This document shows positions 23,516 through 35,040 of a DNA stretch of 64,000 nucleotides, piece after piece. The DNA is from Mixophyes australis. Its lineage: Eukaryota; Chordata; Amphibia; Anura; Limnodynastidae. Made by a program: the position numbers and the translations under genes. Location: assembly GCA_036250195.1 (NCBI GenBank), contig JAVHZZ010000005.1, forward strand, positions 180,713,448 to 180,777,447. The letters are read 5' to 3'. A model generated the notes under the pieces. That model was not told the origin of the DNA and did not search any database. It saw nothing but the letters and a program-made list of their open reading frames with translations. Numbering within the stretch: position 1 is the stretch's first letter; the number at the start of each line of letters is the position of its first letter.

Positions 23516-26500
23516 CAGATGTTTAATTTTTTCCTCTGATGTTGGTGAGTCCTTATTTTTCGACAAAAGGAAGGACATGAATGTGTAACAGTGAGATAAA
23601 CCAGACTTCATGGATATCATTCAATAGAATTCACACAGAATGAAGGCAATGAGATTGCTGTAGAATATTACTGATTAAAATTTGTTGCTTTTGAATTGGA
23701 AGTTTCATCTATAATGAAAATGAATATAACCAAAAGCACTTCATAGCGCAAACAAAAGATAACAATAGATGCAAAAGCCCACTCTTCTTGTCTGACAAAA
23801 TAAAGACATAAAATAAACAAAACAAAATTGACATCTGACACTAATTTTAAATATTATTGCAAATTAAATAAAAATTTAAGTTTAATAAAACAAAACGAAG
23901 GCATCAGTGGAGTGATTAGATAAGTTATTGATCAGAGGAGTAATTAGTTATTCATCACTGGTGTAATTAGATAAAACATGGGATGCAATGTAATCAAGAT
24001 TCACCATTCCAATATAGCTGTTACTAAGGAGACTTATATAGCCCAAGCAATGGACCAGTGAGTCCATTTAGAATAAGGCAGGCAGATAATTATGACTAAA
24101 GTCCAAATGAGGAACTAATCTTTACAAACAGATTATATAGTACTCTGAGGGGTTCAGTTGGTAAACACAGTAAACGTCACGGTATCCCATAGCTTGAGCT
24201 GATCCTAAGGGATTTACACTTGGAATCCATACTGCTAAGGGCCATGTACTTCTGCATTCCCGTTAACAAACCAGACACATATATTATGGGAAGTAAACCA
24301 CCTAAAAGTTCTACATACCTTGTGTTTGATTCATATGTCATGTTGGCTGAAATATTATTCATGGTGTGTTTAGAGTAAGTTAATTTACCTTGCAGTTTGA
24401 AATAGAATTTTAATTTTCATGTGTGCAAAGATGAGATACTTAGTGCTTTACATTCATTAATTAATGTCACTAGTTTCAGATTCCCTGTCCACAAACTGGG
24501 GAACAGTGGAGATAATTTGTTACATGCCACAGGCTACCTTTTTGGCAGGCTATCAGCAAATTTACAGCTCTATTTAGTTTATCAGACTCTCTGTGCTTCA
24601 ACTGGAGATTGTTGTTTATTATCTGTGTAGCAAATTGATGGACAATTAGTATGCTAGCTTCTCTGACCTCTGTGATCTGATAGCATTATATCTTTTTGTG
24701 ATTAGACAAGGTTTCTTGCAAGTAGCATTCATTGTTAATCCGTACAATGTTAAGTATTGAAACATTCAATCTATGGGAAATGCCAGTCTTTTTCAGAATT
24801 AAATAAAAAGGGGATTATTTCTCTATTGTGATGATGACATGGTAGATCTAATCATCTTCCCTGGCTTCATTTGCTAGAAAGAATTTGCTCTTTTATTGAT
24901 TGATTACATCCACTATTGATTTTTACTTAAGGAGTGGTTGCACCAGAAAGAGAACATTACTGAGAGCCTCAGATAATTACATAATAATAGTTTTGCACAA
25001 GATAGTTGAAATAGAAATTCATTTTTTACACCTTTAATTGGGTAGTGTCAGGAGCACTAAAAAGTGTTGCTATTTCTGTGTGCTATTAAACTAGATATCT
25101 TAAATATGCCATTAATTCAATCTTACACAGTAAATTGCTGTTGTTTTAGTGTCTCTAACAAATTTAAAATTTATAAACTGGTAATTTCATTAAAATTTGG
25201 AATATCAAGTACAATTTTATTTTGTACCCAATTTAAAATCATTGTTCCCTATACCACTCTGTTATGCAGGGCAGCATGAATCCTCTTCTCACCTGGATGG
25301 CAGTCATGAGAGAAACATTAAGGTACTGTTTAGGGATCTATGGTTACTATTTAAATGGTTCTGGTTACTGTAGTATGTTGTGGTGAAAGGTGTTGTCGAT
25401 CCACTCATCACATTTTTCTTTTAAAATGTGTTCACTATACCTTCAATTTACCATGGATTTCAGCTGCTGATAGGTACCAGAGAACGGATAACACCAAGCT
25501 GCGCTGCTGGGGATTGAAATAAGTTATAAATAGTAATGCTGCTCAGGAGAATACAGAGTGCCCCTTCCTATAATTTTAACAGTATAAAACAAATGAATTC
25601 TGGCGCCATGATGTTAATGTAATCTGATGTTCACATGCAATGAATTGCATATGTTAGTACATATATTAAGTATTCTGGATTTATTTTAAAAGCAGAAAGA
25701 ATGTATAAAGTGCCAGTTATATCCACATAGTCACTTGATGCAAATAAATTGTTTAAGGAGATCTCTGAAATGGATTGATAGTCAATAAACAATTCATAAA
25801 ACACTAAAGGGCATATCAAACAAGTACATGCAATCCGTATATAATAAGTGCTGGCAAGCACAGTTCATATGCAGTATTTTGTTTGTAGTAGTCTTTGAAG
25901 TGCATGTATTGGATAGTCCGAGCTAGGTAAAGTCTTATATGTAGAGTTAAAATTAGATAGGCCGGATCTAAGTGCTCAGTCCAAATAAGTCCAATGAAAA
26001 CCACATGGGATAACCCTCATTAGATAGGGTATTCCGGATTAACAGTGGAAATGCACAAATTCAGTGATAATAGATACTGTAACTGGGTTCAGGATGCATA
26101 TAGCGGTAGCAGAATGATTGTTGTTGCAATCAGGGTTAGTTTCTCAGGTGGTCCGGTTTCTCTTCTATGTCTCTCCGTGGATGCTGATCCGCCCAGAGGT
26201 GTTTGCAATCAGTGAAGAATGGTTAAGGTCATGGCCCGCGACTCAACCTATCGGCGCATGTGGCAGTTGATGAACAAAGGAACTGTAGAAGCACGGTACT
26301 TGTCCAGGACAATACAATAGCATGAAAGTTGTAAAGTTTGTAGCGATAAACCAATGCGTTTCACCCGAAATTTTATATGTTTTCAATGCATATGGTGTAC
26401 AGTTTCACAAGTTTTCAATGCCTATGGTGTACATAATGAGTTTATTTGCTAAACAAACTTTTAATCAGCAAAAATATGTAGGAAGTAAGATAATCCACAT

Positions 26501-26985
26501 CCTTTTACAAAATATTCCAAGCCGTATCATAAAATCTGTTAAAAAATTAAGTATTGAGAAAGATTAGAAATTTAGGGGTACTGCTAAAATGACTAAGAAT
26601 AGGTAACTATATATGGGTGATCTGAAGGGGTTACTGACTGATATAAATAGTGTTTAACGTAAATTTGAGTCTGTCAATAGCCTTGACTGGCATGACCTTA
26701 TTAGTGCCAAGGGGGTTAGGCATTACCTGCAGTTGGCAAGATGGCACATTTGATAATTGATGTTGAAAGTGATTTACATCAAATGAGAAACAATTAGGAT
26801 TTACTAATAATTTTAAGAGAGTGCAGTAGTCTCTTCTCCTCTAAATTTTAAGCAATACAGGAGGTTGTATCCTATTTGAGCATAAGTACATAGGTGCTTA
26901 TAAAGTCCAAAGGCTGTTGTTAAGCAGATATTCTTAAATTAAAGATGAAGGAACATTCCTAGCAATAGTGGCTAGGTCATTTCCT
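23516..26985. other. No recognisable gene or repeat
   Basis: About 3.5 kb of AT-rich DNA with only short chance ORFs. A GTTTTCAATGC(A/C)TATGGTGTAC duplication at 26380-26432 is the only local repeat seen. Confidence 0.5.
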
Positions 26986-27289
26986 CCTCTCCATGATTTC
27001 TCCACTTTCTTTATTCGTAGGAATTTTAACACTGTAGGATCTTTTGCATGTGTTTCTGAATACACACTGGCCTATATTGATGGAAGATAAAAAACTGAAA
27101 AACTGTTTACCCAACAAACCAAAAGTGGTTTATAGAAAAGCTAATAATCTCAAAAATAAACTAGTGCCCTTCTGGTTAAAAAAACCATCCTAATAGAAAC
27201 TTGGATAGGAGAAAACACCAGCAACTTCTATTATTGCACAAGACTTGCAGAACCAGCAAATATACCCCCTCCAAACCTACTACCCACTA

Positions 27290-27560
27290 GTGTTGCCTAT
27301 TAAATGATTTGCTGTGTAGAATTGCTACTGTGAAGGTGAGAGAGATAGAACAATTAGTAGTTCCACTACCCTTAGTGTTAAAGACTGCACACACTCAGGT
27401 GGCTGGCAGACACTTAGGGGAAGATAGAACTTGGAAACAAGTTCTACGCAGATTTTACTGGCCCATAGTCTACCTAGCCATAAAAAGGTTCTGTGTTCTG
27501 TAGGGCTTGTTCTGTATGCCAGAAAGCCCATCCCACTGTCACACTGCAATTGCAGTTAAA
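27290..27560 (+). pseudogene. Ty3-type integrase fragment (zinc-binding N-terminus)
   Basis: The frame from 27309 reads an integrase H2C2-type segment: VVPLPLVLKTAHTQVAGRHL, a short gap, then VLRRFYWPIVY, with FCVL where the first Cys pair is expected. A stop falls at the next codons and the second Cys (VCQKAHP) appears in another frame near 27517. Downstream integrase core and upstream RT were not recognised. Confidence 0.75.
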
Positions 27561-27870
27561 TGTAATAAAGCATATACCAGGGAGTCTGCTCTTTCTAAGT
27601 GTTGCACTCTCCGCAGTTTCCACGTCACCCAAGAGGGAGGGGTATGTGACAAAGAGGCTTATTTGCCACACCTCTCCTGCATAGGGACAGGTGAGGTCAT
27701 GGGGAGTCTACAGGTAAAGGCTGCAGACAGCGTCAAGTCTCTGCAGAAATAAAACTCCTAGACTGAACACATTGAGTTGGAGAACAGGGTCTAATGAAGT
27801 AATTACACAAATGGGAGGGGTTTTTTGTGTCTAAACCTGTATTGGTCATTTGTGCAGAGCGACCGATGTC

Positions 27871-29861
27871 CAGGGCTGCCAAGAAGAATTCAGGGCCCGG
27901 GTACAACAAATTCATGGGGCCCCCCTCATAGTGAAGTAAGCCCCCAAATTTTTTTTGCGCCGCCTTACGGCGGCGCAAAAAAGATTAGATATATGGTCAT
28001 ATATTCAGGGGCGTGGCTAGCCAAACGGCAGTGCAAAAATTTTGGGAGGTGCGGTCATGCATTTGGGGGCGTGGCAAACGTGCCATTGGGGCGTGGCTAA
28101 CATAAAAACCACTAGGCTCTCAATTCGCCGGAGCGTCACATATGTTTAAGCACTCCTGACTTTCAGGACATCTACCACCACAGGGTAGTATACAAACAAT
28201 GCAGTGTGTACACAAACAGTTCAGTCTTGGCCTACACCTTACATTGGACACAACATTCACCAAAAATTGGTATTGTCCCTACTAGAATCACAACATTTCA
28301 CACACTGTGCTGCTCTCTCCTACCTGTTCTTCTCACTTTCTCCACCTGTGGCTGCTGCTTTCTTGTCCGGATCCAGAAATGTTGAAGGACCTATTTTGAA
28401 AAAAAAATGGCTACATTTAGAAAATTACAGCCAGCCCCAGCGTTAAATCAATAGCACCCACGATTAATAATTAGGCCTTCCTCCAGCTCCAATATTACAA
28501 TAATGTGCCCCTTCATCATCGCCATGCCTTATGATCACACTGTGCCCTCCATGCTGTTTTTGCCCCCTTCATCTGGCTCCCCTTCATCAGACTATACTAT
28601 GCTGCTCCCCCCCTTTTTCAATCCCACTGTGCCATGCCTCCCCCCCCCCCTTTGTAACCCCACTGTGTCATGCTGCCCACCATTTTTTAACCCCACTGTG
28701 CCGTGCTGACCCCTGTTTATTAACCCCACTGTGCCATACTGCCCCGTTTTTTAACCCATCTGTGCCCCTCTCATTTTTTCACCCCCTCTGTCATGCTGCT
28801 TTCCCATTTTTTAACCCCTCTGTGCTCCCCCCTCAATTTTTAACCCCTCTGACATGCTGCTTTCCCATTTTTTAACCCATCTGTGCCCCTCTCATTTTTT
28901 AACCCCTCTGACATGCTGCTTTCCCGTTTTTTAACCCCTCTGTGCTCCCCCCTCAATTTTTAACCCCTCTGACATGCTGCTTTCCCATTTTTTAACCCCT
29001 CTGTGCCCCCACTCATTTTTTAACCCCTCTGACATGCTGCTTTCCCATTTTTTAACCCCTCTGTGCTCCCCCTCATTTTTTAACCCCTCTGACATGCTGC
29101 TTCCCCGTTTTTAACCCCTTTGACATGCTGCTTTCCCGTTTTTTAACCCCTCTGTGCTCCCCCTAATTTTTTAACCCCTCTGACATGCTGCTTCCCCGTT
29201 TTTAACTCCTCTGACATGCTGCTTCCCCGTTTTTTAACCCCTCTGTGCCCCCCCTTATTTTTTAACCCCTCTGTCATGCTGCCCCCCCGTTTTTTAACCC
29301 CTTTGTGCCCCCTCATTTTTTAACCCCTCTGTCATGCTGCCCCCCCGTTTTTTAACCCCTTTGTGCTCCCCCTCATTTTTTAACCCCTCTGTCATGCTGC
29401 CCCCCCCCCCCCCCCCGTTTTTTAACCCCTCTGTGCCCCCCTCGTTTTCCTCCCTTCACTTACCTTTTCTCCTCTCTTGGTCTTCTCTGCTGCTCTGTGC
29501 TCCATTGCTCCAGACTGACTGAATGCTGGGCATGACATGATGACATCACACCCAGCATTCAGACAGTCTGAATAGAGCACAGAGCAGCAGAGAGGAGGGA
29601 TGCCGGCTCCGCGATCAGGTGAGTATGTTTTTTTTTTTTTTTAAACTAGCCTGCTCCCCCCACCAACGACCGAGCCCCCCCCCACCCCCCCCCCCCCCCC
29701 CCGCCAAAAAAAAAAAAAAAAAGGAAAGGAAAAAAAAACGTTTTGAAAAAAAAAATTTAAAAATTTAAAAAAATCAGCAGCGCAAGGGCCCGGGCCGGGC
29801 CCCCTGACATGCCGGGCCCGGGTAATTAGTACCCGCTCCCCCCCCCCTCTCGGCGGCCCTG
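27871..29861 (+). mobile_element. hAT-type repeat, copy 1 (with minisatellite)
   Basis: The termini are CAGGGCTGCCAAGAAG on the left and CTCTCGGCGGCCCTG on the right, imperfect inverted ends of hAT style. Order inside: CCCGGGTACAACAAATTC block, a GGGCGTGGC-rich part, the CACCAAAAATTGG block, a minisatellite, a ~100-bp palindrome (GCTCTGTGCTCC ... GGAGCACAGAGC) near 29493-29590, poly-C/poly-A tracts and the GGGCCCGGGTAATTAGTACC end. I found no matching 8-bp flanks. Non-coding. Confidence 0.65.
28580..29430 (+). repeat. CT-rich minisatellite (~29/58-bp units)
   Basis: Units such as TTTTTTAACCCCTCTGTGC followed by TTTTTTAACCCCTCTGACATG recur some 25-28 times with small length changes. The ORFs in it are by-products of composition. 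Confidence 0.9.
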
Positions 29862-30163
29862 GTTGTGCCCAATGTAAGGTGCAGGCCAAGACTGAACTCT
29901 TTGTGTACACACTGCATTGTTTCTATACTACACTGTGGTGCTAGATGTCAGGAGTGCTTGGACATATGAGACGCTCTGGCAAATTGAGAGCCTAGTGATT
30001 TTGATGTGTTAGCCACGCCCCAATGGGGCATTTGCCACGCCCCCAAATGCATGACCACACCTCCGAAAAATTTTGCCGCGCAAAATTTTTAAGCATACTC
30101 GACTATAAGGGGGGCCCCATGAATTTGTTGTAGCGGGGCCTTGAATTCCTCTTGGCAGCCCTG
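29862..30163 (-). repeat. Inverted copy of the 27871-28254 arm
   Basis: Reading the - strand from 30163 gives CAGGGCTGCCAAGAGGAATT ... CACCTTACATTGGGCACAAC, collinear with 27871-28254 except for an insertion in the latter. The junctions carry GTTGTGCCC and GGGCACAAC, themselves inverted. Confidence 0.85.
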
Positions 30164-30797
30164 GGCACAACACTCACCAAAAATTGCCATTGTCCCTACT
30201 AGAATCACAACATTTCACATACTGTCCTGCTCTCTCCTACCTGTTCTTCTCACTTTCACCACCTGTGGCTGCATGTTTCTTTAGTTGCGGCTTGTCTGGA
30301 TCCTGGAATGCTGGGGGCCCTATTTGGAAAAAAATGGCTACATTTAGATAATTCCAAACAACCCTGGTGTTAAATCAATACCACCCACGATTAATAATTA
30401 GGCCTTCCTCCAGCTCCAATATTACAATAATGTGCCCCTTCACCATTGCCATGCCTTATGATCACACTGCGCCCTCCATGCTGCTTTTGCCCCCTTCATC
30501 ACACTATACTATGCTGCTCCTCCCCCTTTTTCAATCCCACTGTGCCATGCCTCCCCCCCTTTTGAAGTCGCCATGCATCGCCGCGGTTTTCTGGCGGGTT
30601 TGCATTGCAAACAGCCGGATTTACGAATGGGCGCATTTCATCTTCAATTTGAAGCCGCCGGCGATGTCACGGCGGGATGTAATGCTCAAAGCCGCCGGAA
30701 TTTCGTGTGATGCAGTTTTTTTAAAAAATTACACCTGTCTCATGGCCTGTTACTATCGGCTACTTTCAAAGTCTGGAGATTTGACATCACAAGCCCT

Positions 30798-30805
30798 ATA
30801 TAAAT
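30798..30805 (+). promoter_or_regulatory. Candidate TATA box of the Myb-like gene
   Basis: TATATAAA, 320 bases before the ATG at 31123, followed by TTGAGAGAGGAG-type leader sequence. Position and match are good; no other promoter evidence. Confidence 0.45.
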
Positions 30806-31139
30806 CACTGGCCTGCCACTTTTTCTTTGATAGGGTTTGGAGGAGTTTTGAGAGAGGAGTTTGGTGGTTAGTGCTTTGGTGAGGGTTGGAGTATAGTGGT
30901 TTGGTGGTGCGATTTCTGCTTGAACTGTGAGTAGTCCTGTGGTATTTTTCAGTTTTGTGCATTTATTATCTCTTTTTTTTTCTGTCTTGTATTTATTGTA
31001 TTTGTCTTGTCCTTTGTCTCTGTTACTTGTGTGTGAGTGTGTTGTTTCTGTAGTTAGTCTAGTTTGTTCTTTGTGTTTGTCAGTCCTTCAGTGTTTATTG
31101 TTTTTCTGTATTTTGTGTGAAAATGTCCAGAGATAGGAG

Positions 31140-31421
31140 CATACTTGCCTACTTTTAGAGGCATCTGTCCGGGAGGGGGTGCGTCGAGGGGTGTGGCCAC
31201 GCGCGGGCTGCCGTTAGGCTCCGCCCCCTGTCAACCCACTTAGCCATTTTAGCCACCCGAAGCAGGGGGCGGGGCCACGATGACACATTTAGCCCCGCCC
31301 CCGCAATCTTCAACAGCGAGGACACCTGGATCCGGGATTTTTGCCTGCTCTCTCGGGAGTCCGGGAGAACTCACAAAAATTCGGGAGTCTCCCGGCCATT
31401 CCGGGAGAGTAGGCAACTATG
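31140..31421 (+). mobile_element. hAT-type MITE, 282 bp, inside Myb exon 1
   Basis: Same family as 2088-2377 (CATACTTGCCTAC ... GTAGGCAACTATG). The flanks GATAGGAG at 31132-31139 and 31422-31429 are an exact 8-bp duplication. Dropping the insert and one flank leaves the Myb reading frame continuous, so it is younger than the gene. Confidence 0.95.
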
Positions 31422-32103
31422 GATAGGAGGGGAGCAGAGACTAAGGAGAGGGAGATGGAGGTTGAGGGGGCAGAGGAGGGTGAGGAAGGCTTTGAGGAGT
31501 CAGAACAGGGCAGGAAGACCAAGACAGGGAGGAATGTCCGTTTCTCACATGATGAGAATTGTGTGCTGGTGCACAACATAGTTCCCTGCTACGAAGCTAT
31601 ATTAGGGAACCTGGCAGCCCGTACTCCTCTAAGGCGGGGCCACCACTTGTGGGGGAGAGTGTGTGATTCAGTGAATGCGGTGGGGCCACTAAAGCGGACA
31701 GTGGCTCACTGCCGCAAGCATTTTTCTGACATCAAGAGAAGACTAAAAGAAAAAATGGCAGAGGAACGGAGGTCAACAAGAAGAACGGGTGGTGGCCCCC
31801 CTCTTCGTATCGAATATACAACTTATGAGGAGGAGCTGCGGCAGATAATGCCCCGGGAAATTGTTGAGGGGATTAATGTACAAGATACAGATTCACCCTC
31901 GTTTGCCCAAGTAGTTGGTGAGTTATTTGCCTTTTTTACTCTAACAGTTTTAAAAGGACACATTTTTTTTTTATAACTGTTTTTTTATTTGCAAACACAT
32001 TTTTCAAAAAAACTGTATATTTGTAAATTGCTTTTTGCTGCAAATACATTGTATGCTTTTTCTAATACATCCAGATCCGCCAGGACCACAGTTAACTCCC
32101 AGT

Positions 32104-32275
32104 GCTAGATTTACTAAGCTGCGGGTTTGAAAAAGTGGGGATGTTGCCTATAGCAACCAATCAGATTCTAGCTTTCATTTTGTAGAAGGTACTAAATAAA
32201 TGAAAGCTAAAATCTGATTGGTTGCTATAGGCAACATCCCCACTTTTTCAAACCCGCAGCTTAGTAAATCTAGCC
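32104..32275. mobile_element. Palindromic MITE in Myb exon 2
   Basis: Arms GCTAGATTTACTAAGCTGCG and its complement enclose TTGCCTATAGCAACCAATCAG blocks. CCCAGT flanks it at 32098-32103 and 32276-32281. Collapsing these restores an open exon-2 frame. Relatives: 32451-32602 and 49372-49529. Confidence 0.9.
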
Positions 32276-32450
32276 CCCAGTCCGAGGTCTACACCTCCAC
32301 CTTCAGTGAGAGATTCTGCCCCAGAAGAGCAAGCAGGTGCGTGATACCTATTTTTGGAGAGAAATAATGGAGTTAGTAGATTTTCTGTGCAAATGTTGGT
32401 GTCAATGTTATATTTCGTTACTTTTATATGGTTTGCAATGAGAACATAGG

Positions 32451-32602
32451 GCTAGATTTACTAAACTGAGATGTTGCCTATAGCAACCAATCAGATTCTA
32501 ACTTTAATTTATTTATTGCATTCTACAAAATGACAGCTAAAATCTGATTGGTTGCTATAGGCAACATCTCCACTTTTTCAAGCATGCAGTTTAGTCAAAA
32601 TA
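32451..32602. mobile_element. Palindromic MITE in Myb intron 2, diverged
   Basis: Starts GCTAGATTTACTAAACTGAG and has both CCTATAGCAACCAATCAG and CTGATTGGTTGCTATAGG arms. The right end (GTTTAGTCAAAATACCCC) is eroded and part of the left arm is deleted. Confidence 0.8.
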
Positions 32603-33984
32603 CCCCAGCATGTACTACACAGAGGGAGTACTAAAATAGTATTAGCTTACCCCAAAGCACGGTCTAGCAGCATTTGGCTGCCTGCATCATCATATTTGTA
32701 GGTCAAAAAAACTTTGCATTTTTAGTCCCCTCAGCCATACATAGTCCAAATGAGAATGTGTAATCAAAAGATAAAAAGTGCATCCTTAAGCAGGTAGCAT
32801 AGGACAAGAAATCAGGAATGCAAACATTGTTAAACAATCTGTAGTTGCAAAAGATTATTCTTTTCTATCCAGTGTTCAGAATGCAATATACAAACATATT
32901 ATATCCTATATACTTACCATGATTTTTTATACACAGGGCCGTCTTCATATCAGGCACCTCAGCGGGAGTCCATGCAAATGTCCCCTGAGCCAGAGGATCA
33001 AACATGAATCACCCTGGAAACAGTGGATGCCCCTGTGTCTCGCCTCCACGAGCTTTCACCTGGGCCTGCAGAACCACCATCACACCAGCAACCTGCACCT
33101 CCAACTATAGACCCAGCAAGAGAAATGGCGCAGTCAATTGGGCTTTTTCAGCAGCAGCAATCCAGCTTTATGGACAGTCAAACGAGGCACATGTCACACA
33201 TTGTGGGCCATTTGAGGAGGGCATACCGCACCAATAGCCAGATCCCTGCTGCATTGAACCGGATTGCATCTGCTATCGAGCAGTCTAATGTCTCTATGGC
33301 CCAAATGACTGGGGCTGTGGAGGCCTTACATTCCTTAGTTAGGGAGGTTAATGCCAATGTTAACCGGCTGGCAGGGCAAATCCATCAGAAAATTGTGGCC
33401 CGTTTCCCTGCACCGATGTCATCAGCCACCACCAGTACCGCTAGCACGCCTAGTAGATCTGTGCTGAGTACTCCTCCAAGGAGAGGTGCTCGCACCAGTG
33501 GTGGCCGAGGGAGAGGAGAGAGTGGCTCCAGACCTACTGATATGCCAGCAAAAAGGAGTCGCTAGTGTAAAAAATTGTTTTTTTTTATATGTTTTGTTTA
33601 GAGATGGTCACTGACCCCCGTGTTTTGGTTTTGGATTCGGTTTTGGATCTGGATTACCGTCGTGTTTTGGTTTTGGTTTTGGTTTTGCAAAACCGCCATT
33701 GCGTGTTTTGGTTTTGGTTTTGGTTTTGTTTGGTTTTGTTTTGCTATTTTGTTGGAAAATACATGTTTTTGTGCCTAAAATAACCCAATTTAGTGCTCCA
33801 ACTGTTTTAGAGATAAGTAATCTAATTGTTGAGGTAATAAATCATCCAAAAAAACTGTTTAATTCTTCGTTGGTAGGCCTTCATTTATTCTACACACAAA
33901 ACAGATTGTCTTCCTCTCCATCTATGCATATTGGCAATGCAGCCATCGTCTTTGAATCTATATTACACCCTACACTTATAGTTA

Positions 33985-34400
33985 AATATGTAAAGAAATG
34001 GAAAAAGACAGTTTGCTTTCTGTCTCTATAGGCCCCCTCCACTTTTTTAAAAAAACAAAAAAGTCAGCCATTATAGACTGTACAATATTAATTGACATGG
34101 AGAAAGCCAGTTTGGTTTCTGTCTCTCTAGGCCCCCCTCCACTTGTATAAAATACCAAAAAATCCAGCCATTATAGACTGTACAATATTAATTGACATGG
34201 AGAAAGCCAGTTTGGTTTCTGTCTCTCTGGGCCCCCCTCCACTTGTATAAAATACTAATAAATTCAGCCGTTATATACTGTACAATATAAATTGAAATGG
34301 ACAAAGGCAGTTTGGTATCTGTCTGCATCAGATCCTCTCTCCACTAGGAGTAAAATAGAAAACTATTCAGCCGTTATATAATCTAGAATATAAATAGAAA
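33985..34400. repeat. ~101-bp tandem repeats, four to five diverged units
   Basis: The word GAGAAAG(C/G)CA(G/A)TTTGGT followed by (T/A)TCTGTCT recurs near 34101, 34200, 34301 (as GACAAAGG) and 34403, with an eroded copy near 34000. The last unit overlaps the 3' end of the - strand ORF, so that protein's tail is repeat-derived. Confidence 0.75.
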
Positions 34401-35026
34401 TTGAGAAAGGCAATTTGGTATCTGTCTGCATCATAATCATCAACATCATCATTAGCGCCCTCGTCGCCTACACAAATCTCCCCCTCATCCTCTTCTAATT
34501 CCAAAGTGGCATCCTCAATTTGGGTATCACCGGCTACACTCGGGCTATTAAGGCACACATCAGCAGAATGCTCACGATTAGACATCCCACTGTTGGATGG
34601 ACTCTCCACAGGGATTGTTGTCATTTGTGAATCAGAGCAAATATTCTCCTGTAATGCCTCACTGTTATCTTGCAGCTCGGCTTTGACGCGTAACAGTAGT
34701 TGTGCACCAATTGTAGGCTGGGTAACTTTTTGGGATCTGCCACTAATAGCCAAAGGTGAAGGCCTCATTCTCTCTTTGCCACTGCGTGTGTAGAATGGCA
34801 TGCTTGCAATTTTTTTTTTATCGTCACTTAACTTTTGCTCAGTTACACTTCTTTTTCGCTTCAATACAGTAAATTTTTTTGGGGTTTTTGTTTTTTGCAC
34901 TAATTTGAAAACACTCTGTTGTTTGACATCGCCTTGGCCAGATGACGTACTGGGAACACTAACATCAGGACTGGTGACAGAACCTGGTTGCTCATTCAGA
35001 TCATATGTGGACTGCTTTGAATCCAT
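34367..35026 (-). CDS. Uncharacterised 219-aa protein of the hAT-type element
   Basis: An intact ATG-to-stop frame, unlike most ORFs in this window. I do not recognise a domain. Visible parts: a Ser/Thr-rich N-terminus, a basic cluster KTPKKFTVLKRKRS at about residues 48-61 that could be a nuclear localisation signal, a second basic stretch (DDKKKIASMPFYTRSGKERM), then a polar middle. From about 170 the protein is strongly acidic (LELEEDEGEI, DDVDDYDADRY). There is no BED zinc finger, RNase-H motif or hAT dimerisation domain. It starts 15 bases from the 100-bp array. It may be the first exon of a transposase whose other exons were replaced by repeats, or an accessory protein. Conservation was not tested. 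Confidence 0.5.
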   Translation of the reverse strand: MDSKQSTYDLNEQPGSVTSPDVSVPSTSSGQGDVKQQSVFKLVQKTKTPKKFTVLKRKRSVTEQKLSDDKKKIASMPFYTRSGKERMRPSPLAISGRSQKVTQPTIGAQLLLRVKAELQDNSEALQENICSDSQMTTIPVESPSNSGMSNREHSADVCLNSPSVAGDTQIEDATLELEEDEGEICVGDEGANDDVDDYDADRYQIAFLNFYLYSRLYNG

Positions 35027-35040
35027 TCTGAGCGCAAACC

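Larger units (their letters stand above)
31123..33565 (+). pseudogene. Harbinger Myb/SANT-like DNA-binding protein gene, three exons, disrupted
   Basis: In this family the Myb-like protein partners the transposase, helping nuclear import and binding of element ends; NAIF1 is a host-domesticated relative. Exon 1 runs 31123-31917 (donor GTGAGT), exon 2 32075-32336 (acceptor CCAG, donor GTGCGT), exon 3 32937-33565 (acceptor ACAG). The frame is continuous across both junctions once insertions are ignored. The Myb-like trihelix lies in exon 1: NVRFSHDENCVLVHNIV, HHLWGRVCDSVNAVGP, RTVAHCRKHFSDIKRRLKEKM. Exon 3 encodes a Gln-rich coiled stretch and a basic end (TPPRRGARTSGGRGRGE, PAKRSR). Breaks: a 282-bp hAT MITE after codon 5, a MITE in exon 2, and TGA at 33005-33007 in exon 3. 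Confidence 0.85.

Noticed and set aside
28531..28875. 114-codon Cys/Pro/Phe-rich ORF
   Set aside because: Lies in the CT-rich hAT repeat and minisatellite and has low-complexity composition.
27871..30163. A single hAT element bounded by CAGGGCTGCC and GGCAGCCCTG
   Set aside because: The two ends are inverted copies, but the flanking 8-mers (CCGATGTC and GGCACAAC) do not match and an internal GGCGGCCCTG end is present; two rearranged copies fit better.
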